A DNA stretch of 25,698 bases from Actinomycetes bacterium (GCA_023403475.1 JAEYEL010000143.1:1-25698); one strand, 5' to 3'. Shown: positions 1 through 7,962, numbered from the stretch's first letter. A program made the numbers and translations. The notes: generated by a model from the letters alone, not told the origin.

Positions 1-90
1 TACCTGCTGCGTGGCCAAGTAGGTTGCCAGAAGCAGCGACGCGTCTGTGGCCTGCACGTTGTAATCGTTTCGAACTATAAGTACCTTCAC
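1..90 (-). CDS. N-terminus of a cut-off gene, possibly NAD kinase
   Basis: Thirty codons are open from a GTG at 88-90 to the window edge. A strong Shine-Dalgarno (AGGAGGAGAT) lies directly upstream of that GTG, which makes the start convincing. The peptide begins MKVLIVRNDYN and continues as an alpha helix rich in Ala and Leu. This resembles the first beta strand and helix of the NAD kinase fold, but many Rossmann-like proteins start in a similar way. The identity is a guess from the N-terminus only. The gene follows the racemase-like gene on the same strand, separated by about 226 bases of short tandem repeats. Confidence 0.45.
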   Translation of the reverse strand, partial: MKVLIVRNDYNVQATDASLLLATYLATQQV

Positions 91-120
91 ATCTCCTCCT
101 GCTTCTGCTTCTGCTCGGTA

Positions 121-217
121 CGCGACCCGCAAAAGCGGCACGCGACCCGCAAAAGCGGCACGCTCGCCGCAATCCGCTCGCCGCAATCAGCTCACTACGA
201 CCCGCTCACTACGACCC
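121..217. repeat. Three adjacent short tandem duplications
   Basis: Three different units are each duplicated head to tail with almost no spacer. A 20-bp unit occupies 121-140 and 141-160, a 14-bp unit beginning CGCTCGCC occupies 161-174 and 175-188, and a 14-bp unit beginning GCTCACTACG occupies 190-203 and 204-217. All copies are exact. They fill most of the gap between the truncated gene at the window edge and the racemase-like gene. I see no gene or clear terminator in the rest of this gap (218-316). Confidence 0.9.
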
Positions 218-316
218 GCGTCTCACGCTCCGATTCCCGCACGCGTTTCCCTGCTCGCACACGCGCGGAACCCCCGCGCAACAACACCATGGCAATCGCT
301 GCCGAATACCACTTCG

Positions 317-1390
317 CTATACGTACACGCGCGGAACCTTCGGACTCACCATGAGCGGATTTACGTCCATACGCGCCAAATCCCCTATCTTCACATCTCC
401 GTCCGTCACATCGACCAGGGAAAGCGACAAGTCGGCTTCCCCTATCACCGGATAGGCGCGCTCGCCCATCCGCACTTCTAGGCGCCGACGCTCAAGCGCG
501 CCTCTCGCTGCGGAAAGGGCACGGCGCATGGTGGCAGGTTTTTCCGCAGCCACTCCGAAACCTTCCTGAGTGCCTGCGGAAACGAACGCCACACGCGTCT
601 GGCGGGCAAGCTTCGCCTCCCCGCCGTAACCTACCGTGCTCCCCGCAGGAAGCGTCTTCAAGTCGATGACCTGCGATTCCAGAAAACCGACGCGCTCAAG
701 CTCGTTCGGCTCAAGCGTGATGACCCGACCCGTGAACGCCGAACCAATGCGCACCATGTCAAGGCGCGTCTCGACAACGTTGAAAAGCGCCGGCGAATTG
801 GCCGCATGCCGAACGCCCGCCGCAAAGCCCGCCTCCTCCACCAAAGCCGCCACACCCTCGAACGCCGCCAGCTGCGAACGCGTCAGGGCGACATCGTGGT
901 AGGCCGCCGAAAAATGCGTGTACATGCCCTCGAACGCCAGCTCTCCCATGCGATAGCACGCAAGAATGCCCGGCTTGTCGGAAGGAGAGAACCCGTAGCG
1001 CCCGAACCCCGTATCGACCTTCAGATGACATCGCGCCCGCACACCCAGCTCACACGCCGCATCGGCCGCCGCCCGCGCGGCGGCGAGCGACCCCACGGTG
1101 ACGATGCACCCCGCGCCGACAATGGCGCGGGCCTCTTCGGGAAGCGCCGTCGAACGCATGACCAGCACATCGCTCGCGTCGTCCACCACCTCGCGCAAAG
1201 GCGCCACGTCCTCGATCTCCGTGACGGCGAACGCGCGGATGCCATGCTCCAGCAACATGCGCGCCAGCTCCTGCAAGCCGAACCCGTAACCGTTCGCCTT
1301 CACCACGCCCATAACCGGAACGCCGGCAACGCGCTTCACGCGCTCGATGTTTCCAGCAAGTTTCGCTCTGTCGATTACGTATCTGTTCAT
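317..1390 (-). CDS. Alanine racemase-like PLP protein lacking the catalytic tyrosine
   Basis: This 357-residue protein has the fold-type III PLP barrel of alanine racemase. The PLP-binding motif VVKANGYGFG places the Schiff-base lysine at K31. KVDTGFGRYGF (residues 124-134), THFSAAY (158-164), HAANSPA (195-201) and DMVRIGSAFTG (211-221) match conserved alanine racemase blocks in order. The C-terminal domain normally carries a GYADG-type motif with the second catalytic base. Here the matching stretch reads SAGTQEGF (271-278), with Thr where Tyr is expected. The C-terminus ends in KVPRVYV, as in the family, but the segment before it looks shortened. It could be a racemase with an altered mechanism, another PLP enzyme, or a non-catalytic homologue. 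The ATG start has GGGAG upstream. It is divergent from murJ. Confidence 0.8.
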   Translation of the reverse strand: MNRYVIDRAKLAGNIERVKRVAGVPVMGVVKANGYGFGLQELARMLLEHGIRAFAVTEIEDVAPLREVVDDASDVLVMRSTALPEEARAIVGAGCIVTVGSLAAARAAADAACELGVRARCHLKVDTGFGRYGFSPSDKPGILACYRMGELAFEGMYTHFSAAYHDVALTRSQLAAFEGVAALVEEAGFAAGVRHAANSPALFNVVETRLDMVRIGSAFTGRVITLEPNELERVGFLESQVIDLKTLPAGSTVGYGGEAKLARQTRVAFVSAGTQEGFGVAAEKPATMRRALSAARGALERRRLEVRMGERAYPVIGEADLSLSLVDVTDGDVKIGDLARMDVNPLMVSPKVPRVYV

Positions 1391-1454
1391 CGTTTCCGCT
1401 CCCTATTTGGTATCATGGACAGAAATTATACCCCTTACCGGAAGCGCAGACCCA
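1391..1454. promoter_or_regulatory. Divergent promoter region between the racemase-like gene and murJ
   Basis: This 64-bp gap separates the two divergent start codons. On the minus strand a perfect TATAAT lies at 1425-1430, about 35 bp from the racemase-like start, with only a weak -35 (TTGGGT at 19 bp). On the plus strand TATCAT lies at 1411-1416 and could serve murJ, again without a good -35. The two -10 elements sit within 20 bp of each other, so the promoters would compete or be co-regulated. These are consensus matches by eye only. Confidence 0.4.
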
Positions 1455-3263
1455 ATGCCCGACAAGCTCGCACGAGCTCGACATAGAAAACCGGAAGCAG
1501 ACGACAGTCTTGCAGAAAGGAAGATATCCCGAGCGAAGCATCGCCGCCTACCCGCAGGCGCTCCCGCACGCCCGCACCCGCAGACTCCGGCGCATGCCCG
1601 CCCGGACGAAGGCGCGCAGCTGAAAACCGAAGACGCGCAGTTGGAAACCGTAAACATGTCGGCCGGCATCATGAGCGTCTGCGTGCTTCTTTCGCGCATC
1701 ACGGGATTCGCCCGCACATGGGCTATGGCCTACGCATTGGGATCGACGTTCCTTTCAAGCTCGTACCAAGTGGCGAACAACCTGCCCAATATGCTCTACG
1801 AGCTGGTCATGGCCGGCATGCTGGTCACGGCGTTTCTGCCCGTCTACATTTCGGTGAGAAAGAAGCTCGGAAACGAAGCGGGCAACGAATACGCTTCGAA
1901 CCTGCTTTCGCTTGTCACGGTCATCCTCGGGCTCGTCACGGCCTTCAGCATGGCGTTTCCGCATCTCATCGTGTATACCCAGACGTTTTACTCCGATCAG
2001 AACACCATGGGCACGGCCGTGTTCCTGTTCCAGTTCTTCGCCATCCAAACGGTGTTCTACGGAGCCTCTTCCATTATGTCGGGGCTGCTCAACGCGAACC
2101 GCAACTACTTCTGGTCGACTATCGCCCCCGTCGCCAACAACGTCATCGTCATCGCGACGTTCGTCCTGTACGCCGTCGTCTCGCCACACAATCAGCAGGC
2201 CGCGCTCTACATCATAGCCGTAGGCAACCCGCTCGGCGTGGCGGCGCAAATGGCCATACAGATACCCGCGCTCAAGCGAAACGGCATCCGCCTACGCCCG
2301 CGCATCAACCTGCATGACCCGGCGCTGCGCGATACCGTGGCGCTCGGGGCGCCCACCATCATCGTTATGGTCTGCTCGTTCGCAACCGTCTCGGTCATGA
2401 ATGCGGCATCGTACTGCTTCGCGGAAGACGGTCCTTCCATCATCGCGTACGCACGCCTTTGGTATGCGCTTCCCTACTCGCTTCTGGCCATACCCATTAC
2501 GACCGCCCTGTTCACCGAACTCACGCATCTGCACGAAAACGGCGATAGGAAAGGATTCATCGACACCGTTGCGAAAGGCATAAGCGAGATCATGTTCCTG
2601 CTCGTCCCGTTCGCGCTGTATCTGGTCGCGTTCTCGTCGCCCTTGGTCACGCTCTACCACTTCGGAGCGTTCACCATGGAAAACGTCGCGCAGATAGCGG
2701 CCTTCCTATGCGGTCTTGCAGCGGCACTGCCGTTCTACGGCGTAAGCTCGTATCTGCAAAAGGTGTTCAGCAGCCTTCGAAAGATGGGGGTGTACGCCGC
2801 CGCAAGCGCTGCGGCAAGTATCGTGCAGATAGCCCTTACAGCGTTGTTCGTTGTGGCGCTTGACGGCGGTGTGCCCCTCACCATCGTGAGCGTCGCCTGG
2901 GCATCGGCAGTCTTCTACCTTGTGGTCGACTTCATTGCGATCGCATATCTGAAGCGTACGTTCGGGCATGTGGGCACGGGGCGCATCGCGCAGGCGAGCG
3001 CGACGGCACTGCTCCTGGGAGGCGCAGGCGCTCTTGCGGGATTCGGCGTGCTGCAGGCATGCTCGCTTCTGTTCGGGGCGCTTGACGGCTCCATCCCCCA
3101 AGCGCTCGCCTACGTCGTAGCAGGAGGCACGGTCAGCCTTGTCGTCACGTTCGGCACCGCCGCCAAGCTGCACGTGAAAGAGGCGTCGTTCATCTTCGAC
3201 CTCGCAAGCAGGATCACTGCGAAGGTGAACGCGAAGACAAGCGCGAAGAGAAGCGGGCGTTAA
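1455..3263 (+). CDS. murJ: MurJ-type lipid II flippase
   Basis: This polytopic membrane protein of the MATE-like MurJ family would carry lipid II across the membrane for peptidoglycan synthesis. After a basic N-terminal tail of about 67 residues the sequence matches MurJ: SRITGFARTWAMA (first helix), NNLPNMLYELVMAGMLVTAF and FLPVYI in the next segment, then some fourteen hydrophobic segments and a basic C-terminal end. I chose the ATG at 1455 (602 residues), because an upstream ATG at 1347 lies inside the divergent gene. A later ATG at 1656 begins right at the conserved core, and neither candidate has a strong Shine-Dalgarno, so the start is uncertain. The D-Asp ligase-like gene follows after 49 bp on the same strand, suggesting co-transcription and shared handling of lipid-linked precursor. 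Confidence 0.88.
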   Translation: MPDKLARARHRKPEADDSLAERKISRAKHRRLPAGAPARPHPQTPAHARPDEGAQLKTEDAQLETVNMSAGIMSVCVLLSRITGFARTWAMAYALGSTFLSSSYQVANNLPNMLYELVMAGMLVTAFLPVYISVRKKLGNEAGNEYASNLLSLVTVILGLVTAFSMAFPHLIVYTQTFYSDQNTMGTAVFLFQFFAIQTVFYGASSIMSGLLNANRNYFWSTIAPVANNVIVIATFVLYAVVSPHNQQAALYIIAVGNPLGVAAQMAIQIPALKRNGIRLRPRINLHDPALRDTVALGAPTIIVMVCSFATVSVMNAASYCFAEDGPSIIAYARLWYALPYSLLAIPITTALFTELTHLHENGDRKGFIDTVAKGISEIMFLLVPFALYLVAFSSPLVTLYHFGAFTMENVAQIAAFLCGLAAALPFYGVSSYLQKVFSSLRKMGVYAAASAAASIVQIALTALFVVALDGGVPLTIVSVAWASAVFYLVVDFIAIAYLKRTFGHVGTGRIAQASATALLLGGAGALAGFGVLQACSLLFGALDGSIPQALAYVVAGGTVSLVVTFGTAAKLHVKEASFIFDLASRITAKVNAKTSAKRSGR

Positions 3264-3312
3264 TCGGCGAGTGCAGACGCACAGTCGAAACATCATGTGA
3301 GGAGAACAGGAA

Positions 3313-4653
3313 ATGTCGAACGACCAGCGAACGGATAGCAAGAAAGCCGAGAGAAAAGATGCGCGCGCGCCAAAGTCTTTCCTTCGCGAAGACGAGGTGG
3401 GGAGCCTTCTGGTTCCCGTTATTGTAGGCGGCACGTTCCTCGCCTACAGCTACGTGCGCGAATTTCATCGCGCCTACGGCATCACGCGCTGCATCGTGAT
3501 CATAGCCAGCAAGATAAAAATGCTCACGACCAGCCGCTTCACCGACTGTCGCATCGTGTCTGGCGCGGGCGAGCCCGAATGCCTTTGCCAAGCCCTCGAG
3601 GCCGTAGCCGCCGAGCTGCACGCCGAGAACCCGCGCTTCGTTCCCCTCGCCCTTGGATGCGACGACCGCCATGCGCTCATCTTCGCGCAGAACAAAGAGC
3701 GCCTGGAAGAAGCAGGGATCGTGGTTCCCTGCAACGACTACGACATGCTCGCCCGCATCTCCCAGAAGCATGCTTTCTACGACCTGTGCGAGCAACTCGA
3801 CATCCCCTATCCGAAAACCTGGTATTTCGACTGCGGCGAAAACGGCCCCGAAGCGCTGCCCGTAGACGAGTTCCCCTACCCGCTCGTCGCGAAACCCTCC
3901 GACACCACGCAGTTCCAGAACACCGACGTGCCGCACAAGCGCAAAGCTTACGAGGTGGACTCGCCCGAGGAAATGACGCGCATATGGAGCGATATACGCT
4001 CGTCGGCCTACGACGGGGAACTGCTCGTACAGGACTACATTCCCGGAGGAGACGATGCTTTGCGCATCCTGAACACGTTCACCGATCCTGACGGAAACCT
4101 GCGCGTGGTTTCGGGCGGCATCGTATGCCTGCAGGATCACAGCCCCGCCGCGCTCGGAAACCCGCTTTGCATCATAGGAGAGCGAGAAGAGGCTGTCATC
4201 CGAAACGCCGAACGCTTCCTCAAACACGTGGGCTATCAAGGATACGGGAACTTCGATCTGAAGTACGACAGCCGCACCGGAGAGTTCCGCTTCTTCGAAA
4301 TAAACATACGCGCGGGGCGCTCGACCTACTTCACCAGCCTTGGAGGCGTGAACTTCGTCACGCTTGCAGTGGACCAGTACGTGCTAGGCAAAGAAATAGC
4401 GCCACGCGAAGCCTACGATCCGTTCGTGTACTGTTGCGTGCCGAAATACGTCCTCAAACGCAGCCTGACCGATCCTTGCCAGCTCGCACGTGCGCTTGCT
4501 CTGCTGAAGGAAAACGAGCTTGCGGCCTACCCGCTTCGTTACCAGCCCGACACGTTCGCGCACACGTTTTGGTCCTACGTCATGTACTTTAACCAGATAC
4601 GCAAGTTCAAACGCTTCTTCTGGGATACCGAAGGAAAGCAGTTCAAAGGTTAG
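3313..4653 (+). CDS. ATP-grasp ligase, probable D-aspartate ligase of peptidoglycan
   Basis: This 446-residue ATP-grasp enzyme has a 30-residue charged N-terminal extension and then a pre-ATP-grasp domain (VPVIVGG and AYSYVREFHRAYG, residues 34-56). The ATP-grasp core follows: HAFYDLCEQLDIPYPKTW (153-170), YPLVAKPSD with nucleotide-binding Lys194, LLVQDYIPGGDD (237-248), and the metal-binding FFEINIRAGRS (E329, N331). This block order and wording match my recollection of Enterococcus faecium D-aspartate ligase (Asl), which ATP-dependently joins D-Asp to the side-chain amine of the stem-peptide diamino acid. The aspartate racemase at 6120-6842 and murJ immediately upstream fit that role. The ATG is preceded by AGGAGAACAGGAA. 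Its TAG overlaps the stop of the convergent M23 gene. A different amino acid substrate cannot be excluded. Confidence 0.75.
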   Translation: MSNDQRTDSKKAERKDARAPKSFLREDEVGSLLVPVIVGGTFLAYSYVREFHRAYGITRCIVIIASKIKMLTTSRFTDCRIVSGAGEPECLCQALEAVAAELHAENPRFVPLALGCDDRHALIFAQNKERLEEAGIVVPCNDYDMLARISQKHAFYDLCEQLDIPYPKTWYFDCGENGPEALPVDEFPYPLVAKPSDTTQFQNTDVPHKRKAYEVDSPEEMTRIWSDIRSSAYDGELLVQDYIPGGDDALRILNTFTDPDGNLRVVSGGIVCLQDHSPAALGNPLCIIGEREEAVIRNAERFLKHVGYQGYGNFDLKYDSRTGEFRFFEINIRAGRSTYFTSLGGVNFVTLAVDQYVLGKEIAPREAYDPFVYCCVPKYVLKRSLTDPCQLARALALLKENELAAYPLRYQPDTFAHTFWSYVMYFNQIRKFKRFFWDTEGKQFKG

Positions 4654-5846
4654 AAGCTGATGAAATTGCGAGGATTCACGCAGATGCCGTTTATCTCGAC
4701 ATTGAGATGAAGGTGGGGGCCGGTGGAATTCCCCGTCGATCCCACGTAACCGACCACATCGCCCGCGCCAACCTGCTGACCTTGCGACACGGCGTAGGCG
4801 CTCATATGCTCGTACATGGTGCGCACGCCGTTGCCGTGGTTCACAATGACAGTCTGCCCGCCGCCGCCGTACCACCCCACGTACTGCACGGTGCCCCCGG
4901 CGCACGCGTAAATAGGCGTGCCGCTTGACGCCGCAAGGTCTATTCCCGTGTGGAACGTGCCCGACCAAGCACGCCAGCCGAATTCGCTCGAAACGCGCGC
5001 TCCGGGCAGCGGGTGGTTAAGCCCTATGTCGGTGATGGTTCCGGGATAGGTCGGCGAGGCGTTGTAGTTGCCGTTCGAAATCTTGGCCTGCGCGGCAACG
5101 CGTGCCGCCTCCTCTTCGCGCTTTTTGGCGGCCTCGGCTTCCATGCGCTCTTCTTCTTCGCGCACCTGCAACGACATAACCTCTTCGTTTACCTTGTCAA
5201 GCTGTTCCTGCATAGAGGCTTGGGCGGTTTCGTATTCCTTTTTCGCCTGTTCGGCGGCTTTCATTTCCTCGGCCGCTTTAGCTTGCTGGGTCTCGAACTC
5301 GTTACGAGCGGCCTCGGCCTCGGCGCGCACGTCCTTGCTTTCCTGCACAAGCTCTTGGTCCTGGTTGACGACGCGTTCCATGGAATCGAGCGTAGTGGTG
5401 AATTCCTTGAAGGAGGTGGCGTTCAGGATAACGTCGATGTAGGATGCAGATCCACCCGACTTGTAGAGTGAAACCGCGCGATCGCTCAAATGAACTTGCA
5501 GTTCGGCGATGCGTTTCTCGGCAGCCTTCACGCGTTCGGAGGCATCTTTGGCAGCTGCCTCGGCCTCGTCGTGAGCGGCCGATGCACGCTCGTATTCCGC
5601 GTTCGCATCGTTGAGCTGCGTTTGCAGCACGTCGATGTTTTGCATGATCTCATCGGCCTCGGCCTGCTTCTGGGCAGCCGATTCGGCCAATCGGTCGGCC
5701 TCCGCCTCGTGTTCGGCGCTTGTCTCGGCGAACGCTTGGGCAAAAGGAGCAGCACTCGGCAGCACGGCCAGTGCAAGCGAAAGAACGCCCGCTATCGCTA
5801 TGGACGAAGCGGCGCGCAAGGTGCGTGGTGTGTTTAAGTTCTGCAT
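4650..5846 (-). CDS. Secreted coiled-coil M23 peptidoglycan endopeptidase
   Basis: This 398-residue protein has an N-terminal signal peptide (hydrophobic 13-33, likely cleavage after AFA at residue 40). A long charged coiled coil rich in Glu, Ala, Lys and Gln follows at roughly 41-255, and then a C-terminal M23/LytM domain (278-398). The zinc and catalytic motifs are intact: FHTGID gives H299 and D303, and GPHLHL gives H378 and H380. The layout matches the EnvC/NlpD/PcsB type, in which the coiled coil controls access to the peptidase. It should act outside the membrane, cutting peptidoglycan peptides during growth or division. The ATG start has AAGG eight bases upstream. The gene ends tail to tail with the ligase gene, sharing four bases, and a promoter lies at 5889-5918. 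Confidence 0.9.
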   Translation of the reverse strand: MQNLNTPRTLRAASSIAIAGVLSLALAVLPSAAPFAQAFAETSAEHEAEADRLAESAAQKQAEADEIMQNIDVLQTQLNDANAEYERASAAHDEAEAAAKDASERVKAAEKRIAELQVHLSDRAVSLYKSGGSASYIDVILNATSFKEFTTTLDSMERVVNQDQELVQESKDVRAEAEAARNEFETQQAKAAEEMKAAEQAKKEYETAQASMQEQLDKVNEEVMSLQVREEEERMEAEAAKKREEEAARVAAQAKISNGNYNASPTYPGTITDIGLNHPLPGARVSSEFGWRAWSGTFHTGIDLAASSGTPIYACAGGTVQYVGWYGGGGQTVIVNHGNGVRTMYEHMSAYAVSQGQQVGAGDVVGYVGSTGNSTGPHLHLNVEINGICVNPRNFISF

Positions 5847-5888
5847 GTATGCGCCTTTTCAGTAATCGAATATCGAATACATAGCCCG

Positions 5889-5918
5889 ATGATAGCAACC
5901 AAGAAAAGCCCTCGCCAA
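5889..5918 (-). promoter_or_regulatory. Probable promoter of the M23 peptidase gene
   Basis: Reading on the minus strand, TTGGCG (5913-5918) and TATCAT (5889-5894) are 18 bp apart. The -10 is preceded by TGC, an extended -10 arrangement. The start codon is about 43 bp downstream. The rest of the gap up to 6119 is purine-rich and GC-repetitive; I see no other feature in it. Confidence 0.5.
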
Positions 5919-6119
5919 CCGTTTCAAGCAAATCACACAAGCAAGTCATGAAGATAACGTGAGAAGGGGGTTCGGGGATCCGGGGGTCCGGGAGGGCAAG
6001 AGGCAGGAGGGAGAGAGAGTAGGCGCTGCGCGCTGCGCGGTGCGCGTCGCGAGACGCCGCAAGGCGAACGCTGCGCAAATCCTTCCTAAGCTGCAGGCAG
6101 CAGCGCCGCAGGCGAACCG

Positions 6120-6842
6120 TTACGCGAACGCCTTCGCAAGGTCGCGAGCCGGGGCGCCGCATTCTCGGACGCAGCGCCACGCAAGCACGTCTAAGGCGTC
6201 TATCACGGGCTTTCCCTTGTAGCGGGCGGGCATTCCCAGAAGAGAGAGCTCGGTGCAGCCGAGAATAAAGCCGTCGCACCCGCATGCAACCAGATTGTCG
6301 AGCGCCTCTTCGAACAGACCTGCGGGAACCGCGCGAGCAGCTTTCACATGATCGTAGATGACGCTCATGACGTGCTTTTGGAAGAAGGCTTCGGGAGCCT
6401 GGGACTGTACGCCCATCTCGCGCGAGGCCCGTTGGAACACGCCTGCGGAAAGCGTGCCGTCGGTCGCGAGCAGCCCCACGCGCGCACAGCCGAGCGAGCA
6501 GGCGAACGCGACGGCCTCATACGGCATATCGATAAGGCGCGCGCTGCCCAGAACGGACTCTATCTCGCCGAGCGCCGCATGTGCCGTGTTGCAAGGCATG
6601 GCCAAAACCGCGCAGCCCATCTCTTCGAGCGTACGCGCCATGTCCTGCAACATGGGAGCGAACGGATGCGCACCAGGGCGCGCGAGCAGGTACGCCGTGC
6701 GGTCGGGGACGGAAGGACGGTTGAGTACCGTGACGTCTAGATGATCCTGATCGCATGCGGCATCGGTGAAATCGACTACGCGCGAAAACAGCCGTGCCGT
6801 CGCCGCAGGCCCCATGCCGCCTATGATTCCCAGCTTTTCCAC
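6120..6842 (-). CDS. Aspartate racemase family protein
   Basis: This 240-residue member of the Asp/Glu racemase superfamily starts with LGIIGGMGPAAT, the typical first strand of aspartate racemases. It has both catalytic cysteines in context: MPCNTAH (C84) and LGCTELS (C196). These enzymes interconvert L- and D-aspartate (or a related acid) without a cofactor, using one cysteine for each proton transfer. Length is as expected for the family. The start is a GTG with AAGGAG six bases upstream. The D-aspartate ligase-like gene is 1.5 kb away, and a matched racemase-ligase pair is the known way Enterococcus faecium makes its D-Asp cross-bridge. Supply of D-Asp for the wall is therefore the likely job, though substrate choice among acidic amino acids is not visible here. 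Confidence 0.85.
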   Translation of the reverse strand: MEKLGIIGGMGPAATARLFSRVVDFTDAACDQDHLDVTVLNRPSVPDRTAYLLARPGAHPFAPMLQDMARTLEEMGCAVLAMPCNTAHAALGEIESVLGSARLIDMPYEAVAFACSLGCARVGLLATDGTLSAGVFQRASREMGVQSQAPEAFFQKHVMSVIYDHVKAARAVPAGLFEEALDNLVACGCDGFILGCTELSLLGMPARYKGKPVIDALDVLAWRCVRECGAPARDLAKAFA

Positions 6843-6956
6843 GTTTTGCTCCTTGTATCGCCGTTACACGACCGCGCAACCTGAGCGTTCTTGATTCCCG
6901 CTGTTCGCGCTGCGCAAAGCCGTCTCTTGCGGCATCCGTCGCGCATGCTCAACCCG

Positions 6957-7040
6957 GCACGCTCAGCTCAGCACGCTCAGCCCAGCGAGTGTCGACCTGC
7001 GACCTTCCTCAAAGCGACCTTCTCCAAAGCCACCTTCCAC
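6957..7040. repeat. Short tandem duplications between racemase and map
   Basis: A 14-bp unit (GCACGCTCAGCTCA) is repeated at 6957-6970 and 6971-6984 with one mismatch. A 15-bp unit beginning GCGACCTT follows at 6999-7013 and 7014-7028, and a partial third copy lies at 7029-7040. I see no gene and no clear terminator elsewhere in the 259-bp gap 6843-7101. Confidence 0.8.
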
Positions 7041-7101
7041 TACATCCGCAGCATCCAGGCGCGCATGGCAGCCCTGGCAGCACAACGCGAAAGGCGCCGC
7101 C

Positions 7102-7872
7102 CTACAGGGGACGTTCGTGACCGGACTCGGTGGTTATGACAAGAGGGCCGTCCTCGGTGATGGCGACCGTCTTTTCGAAGTGCGCCGAAGGCTTGCCGTC
7201 GCGCGTGCACACAAGCCAGCCGTCCGGCATCTGGCGCGTCTTGTAGGTGCCCACGTTTATCATAGGCTCTATAGCCAGCACCATGCCGGGTTCAAGCTTC
7301 ACGCCCGTGTGCCTGTGCCCGAAGTTGGGAACGTTGGGGTCTTCGTGCATGACGCGGCCGATGCCGTGTCCCACGTACTCCCGCACCACACCGTAGCCTG
7401 CGGCTTCGGCTATCTCCTGCACGGCGGCGCCGATGTCGCCGAGGCGGTTGCCGGGTCGAGCCGCGTCAAGGCCGGCCCACATGCACTTCTCGGTCACGTC
7501 GAGCAGGCGCTGTTTTTCAGGGGAAATCTTTCCCACCGCATAGGTCCAGGCGTTGTCGCCCACCCAACCGTCGACCACGGCGCCGGTGTCGATGGAAATG
7601 ATGTCGCCTTCTTTGAGGATGACGGATGCAGAAGGGATGCCATGGACTATTTGCTCGTTGACGGAGGCGCAAATGGAACCGGGAAACCCGCCATAGCCCT
7701 TGAAGGCCGGCGTGCCCCCTTCAAGCCTGATGAGCGTCTCGGCGAACTCGTCGAGCTCCAACGTGGAAACCCCTGGCTGCACGCGCGCGCCCACCTCGCG
7801 CAGAACCTTCGCCGAAATGCGCCCTGCTTCCTTCATAGCCTCTATCTCGGCTGGGGACTTCTTGATGATCAT
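7102..7872 (-). CDS. map: Methionine aminopeptidase, type I
   Basis: This 256-residue cytosolic metalloenzyme removes the initiator methionine from nascent proteins. All metal ligands and the catalytic histidines of the pita-bread fold are present and spaced as in Escherichia coli MetAP: H78, D95 (SIDTGA), D106 (GDNAWTY), H169 (YVGHGIG), E202 (AIEPM) and E233 (HFEKTVAI). There is no N-terminal SH3-binding or zinc-finger extension. I chose the ATG at 7872 (MIIKKSPAEIEAM). An in-frame upstream start at 7944 would place 24 extra residues across the apparent promoter and has no support from the family. An AGGAAGGG Shine-Dalgarno lies about ten bases upstream. The gene appears to be transcribed from its own promoter, not together with the usual secY-adk-map cluster, which is not in this window. 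Confidence 0.95.
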   Translation of the reverse strand: MIIKKSPAEIEAMKEAGRISAKVLREVGARVQPGVSTLELDEFAETLIRLEGGTPAFKGYGGFPGSICASVNEQIVHGIPSASVILKEGDIISIDTGAVVDGWVGDNAWTYAVGKISPEKQRLLDVTEKCMWAGLDAARPGNRLGDIGAAVQEIAEAAGYGVVREYVGHGIGRVMHEDPNVPNFGHRHTGVKLEPGMVLAIEPMINVGTYKTRQMPDGWLVCTRDGKPSAHFEKTVAITEDGPLVITTESGHERPL

Positions 7873-7934
7873 GCGTATCGCACCCTTCCTATGCCCGCTC
7901 GCCGCGCTGCATTCGCCCTTTTTTGCCGCCGAAC

Positions 7935-7962
7935 AGTATAGCACTCGGAAACGCAGTTCAAA
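7935..7962 (-). promoter_or_regulatory. Probable promoter of map
   Basis: On the minus strand TATACT (7935-7940), preceded by TGC, forms an extended -10. TTTGAA (7957-7962, 16-bp spacing), or TTGAAC one base later at 15 bp, is the -35. The start of map lies about 60 bp downstream, leaving a short leader. This is the best match to the vegetative consensus in this part of the window. Confidence 0.6.

Noticed and set aside
121..217. Possible CRISPR array or attachment site
   Set aside because: Units differ from each other, have only two copies each and no spacers, and no cas, integrase or tRNA gene is near.
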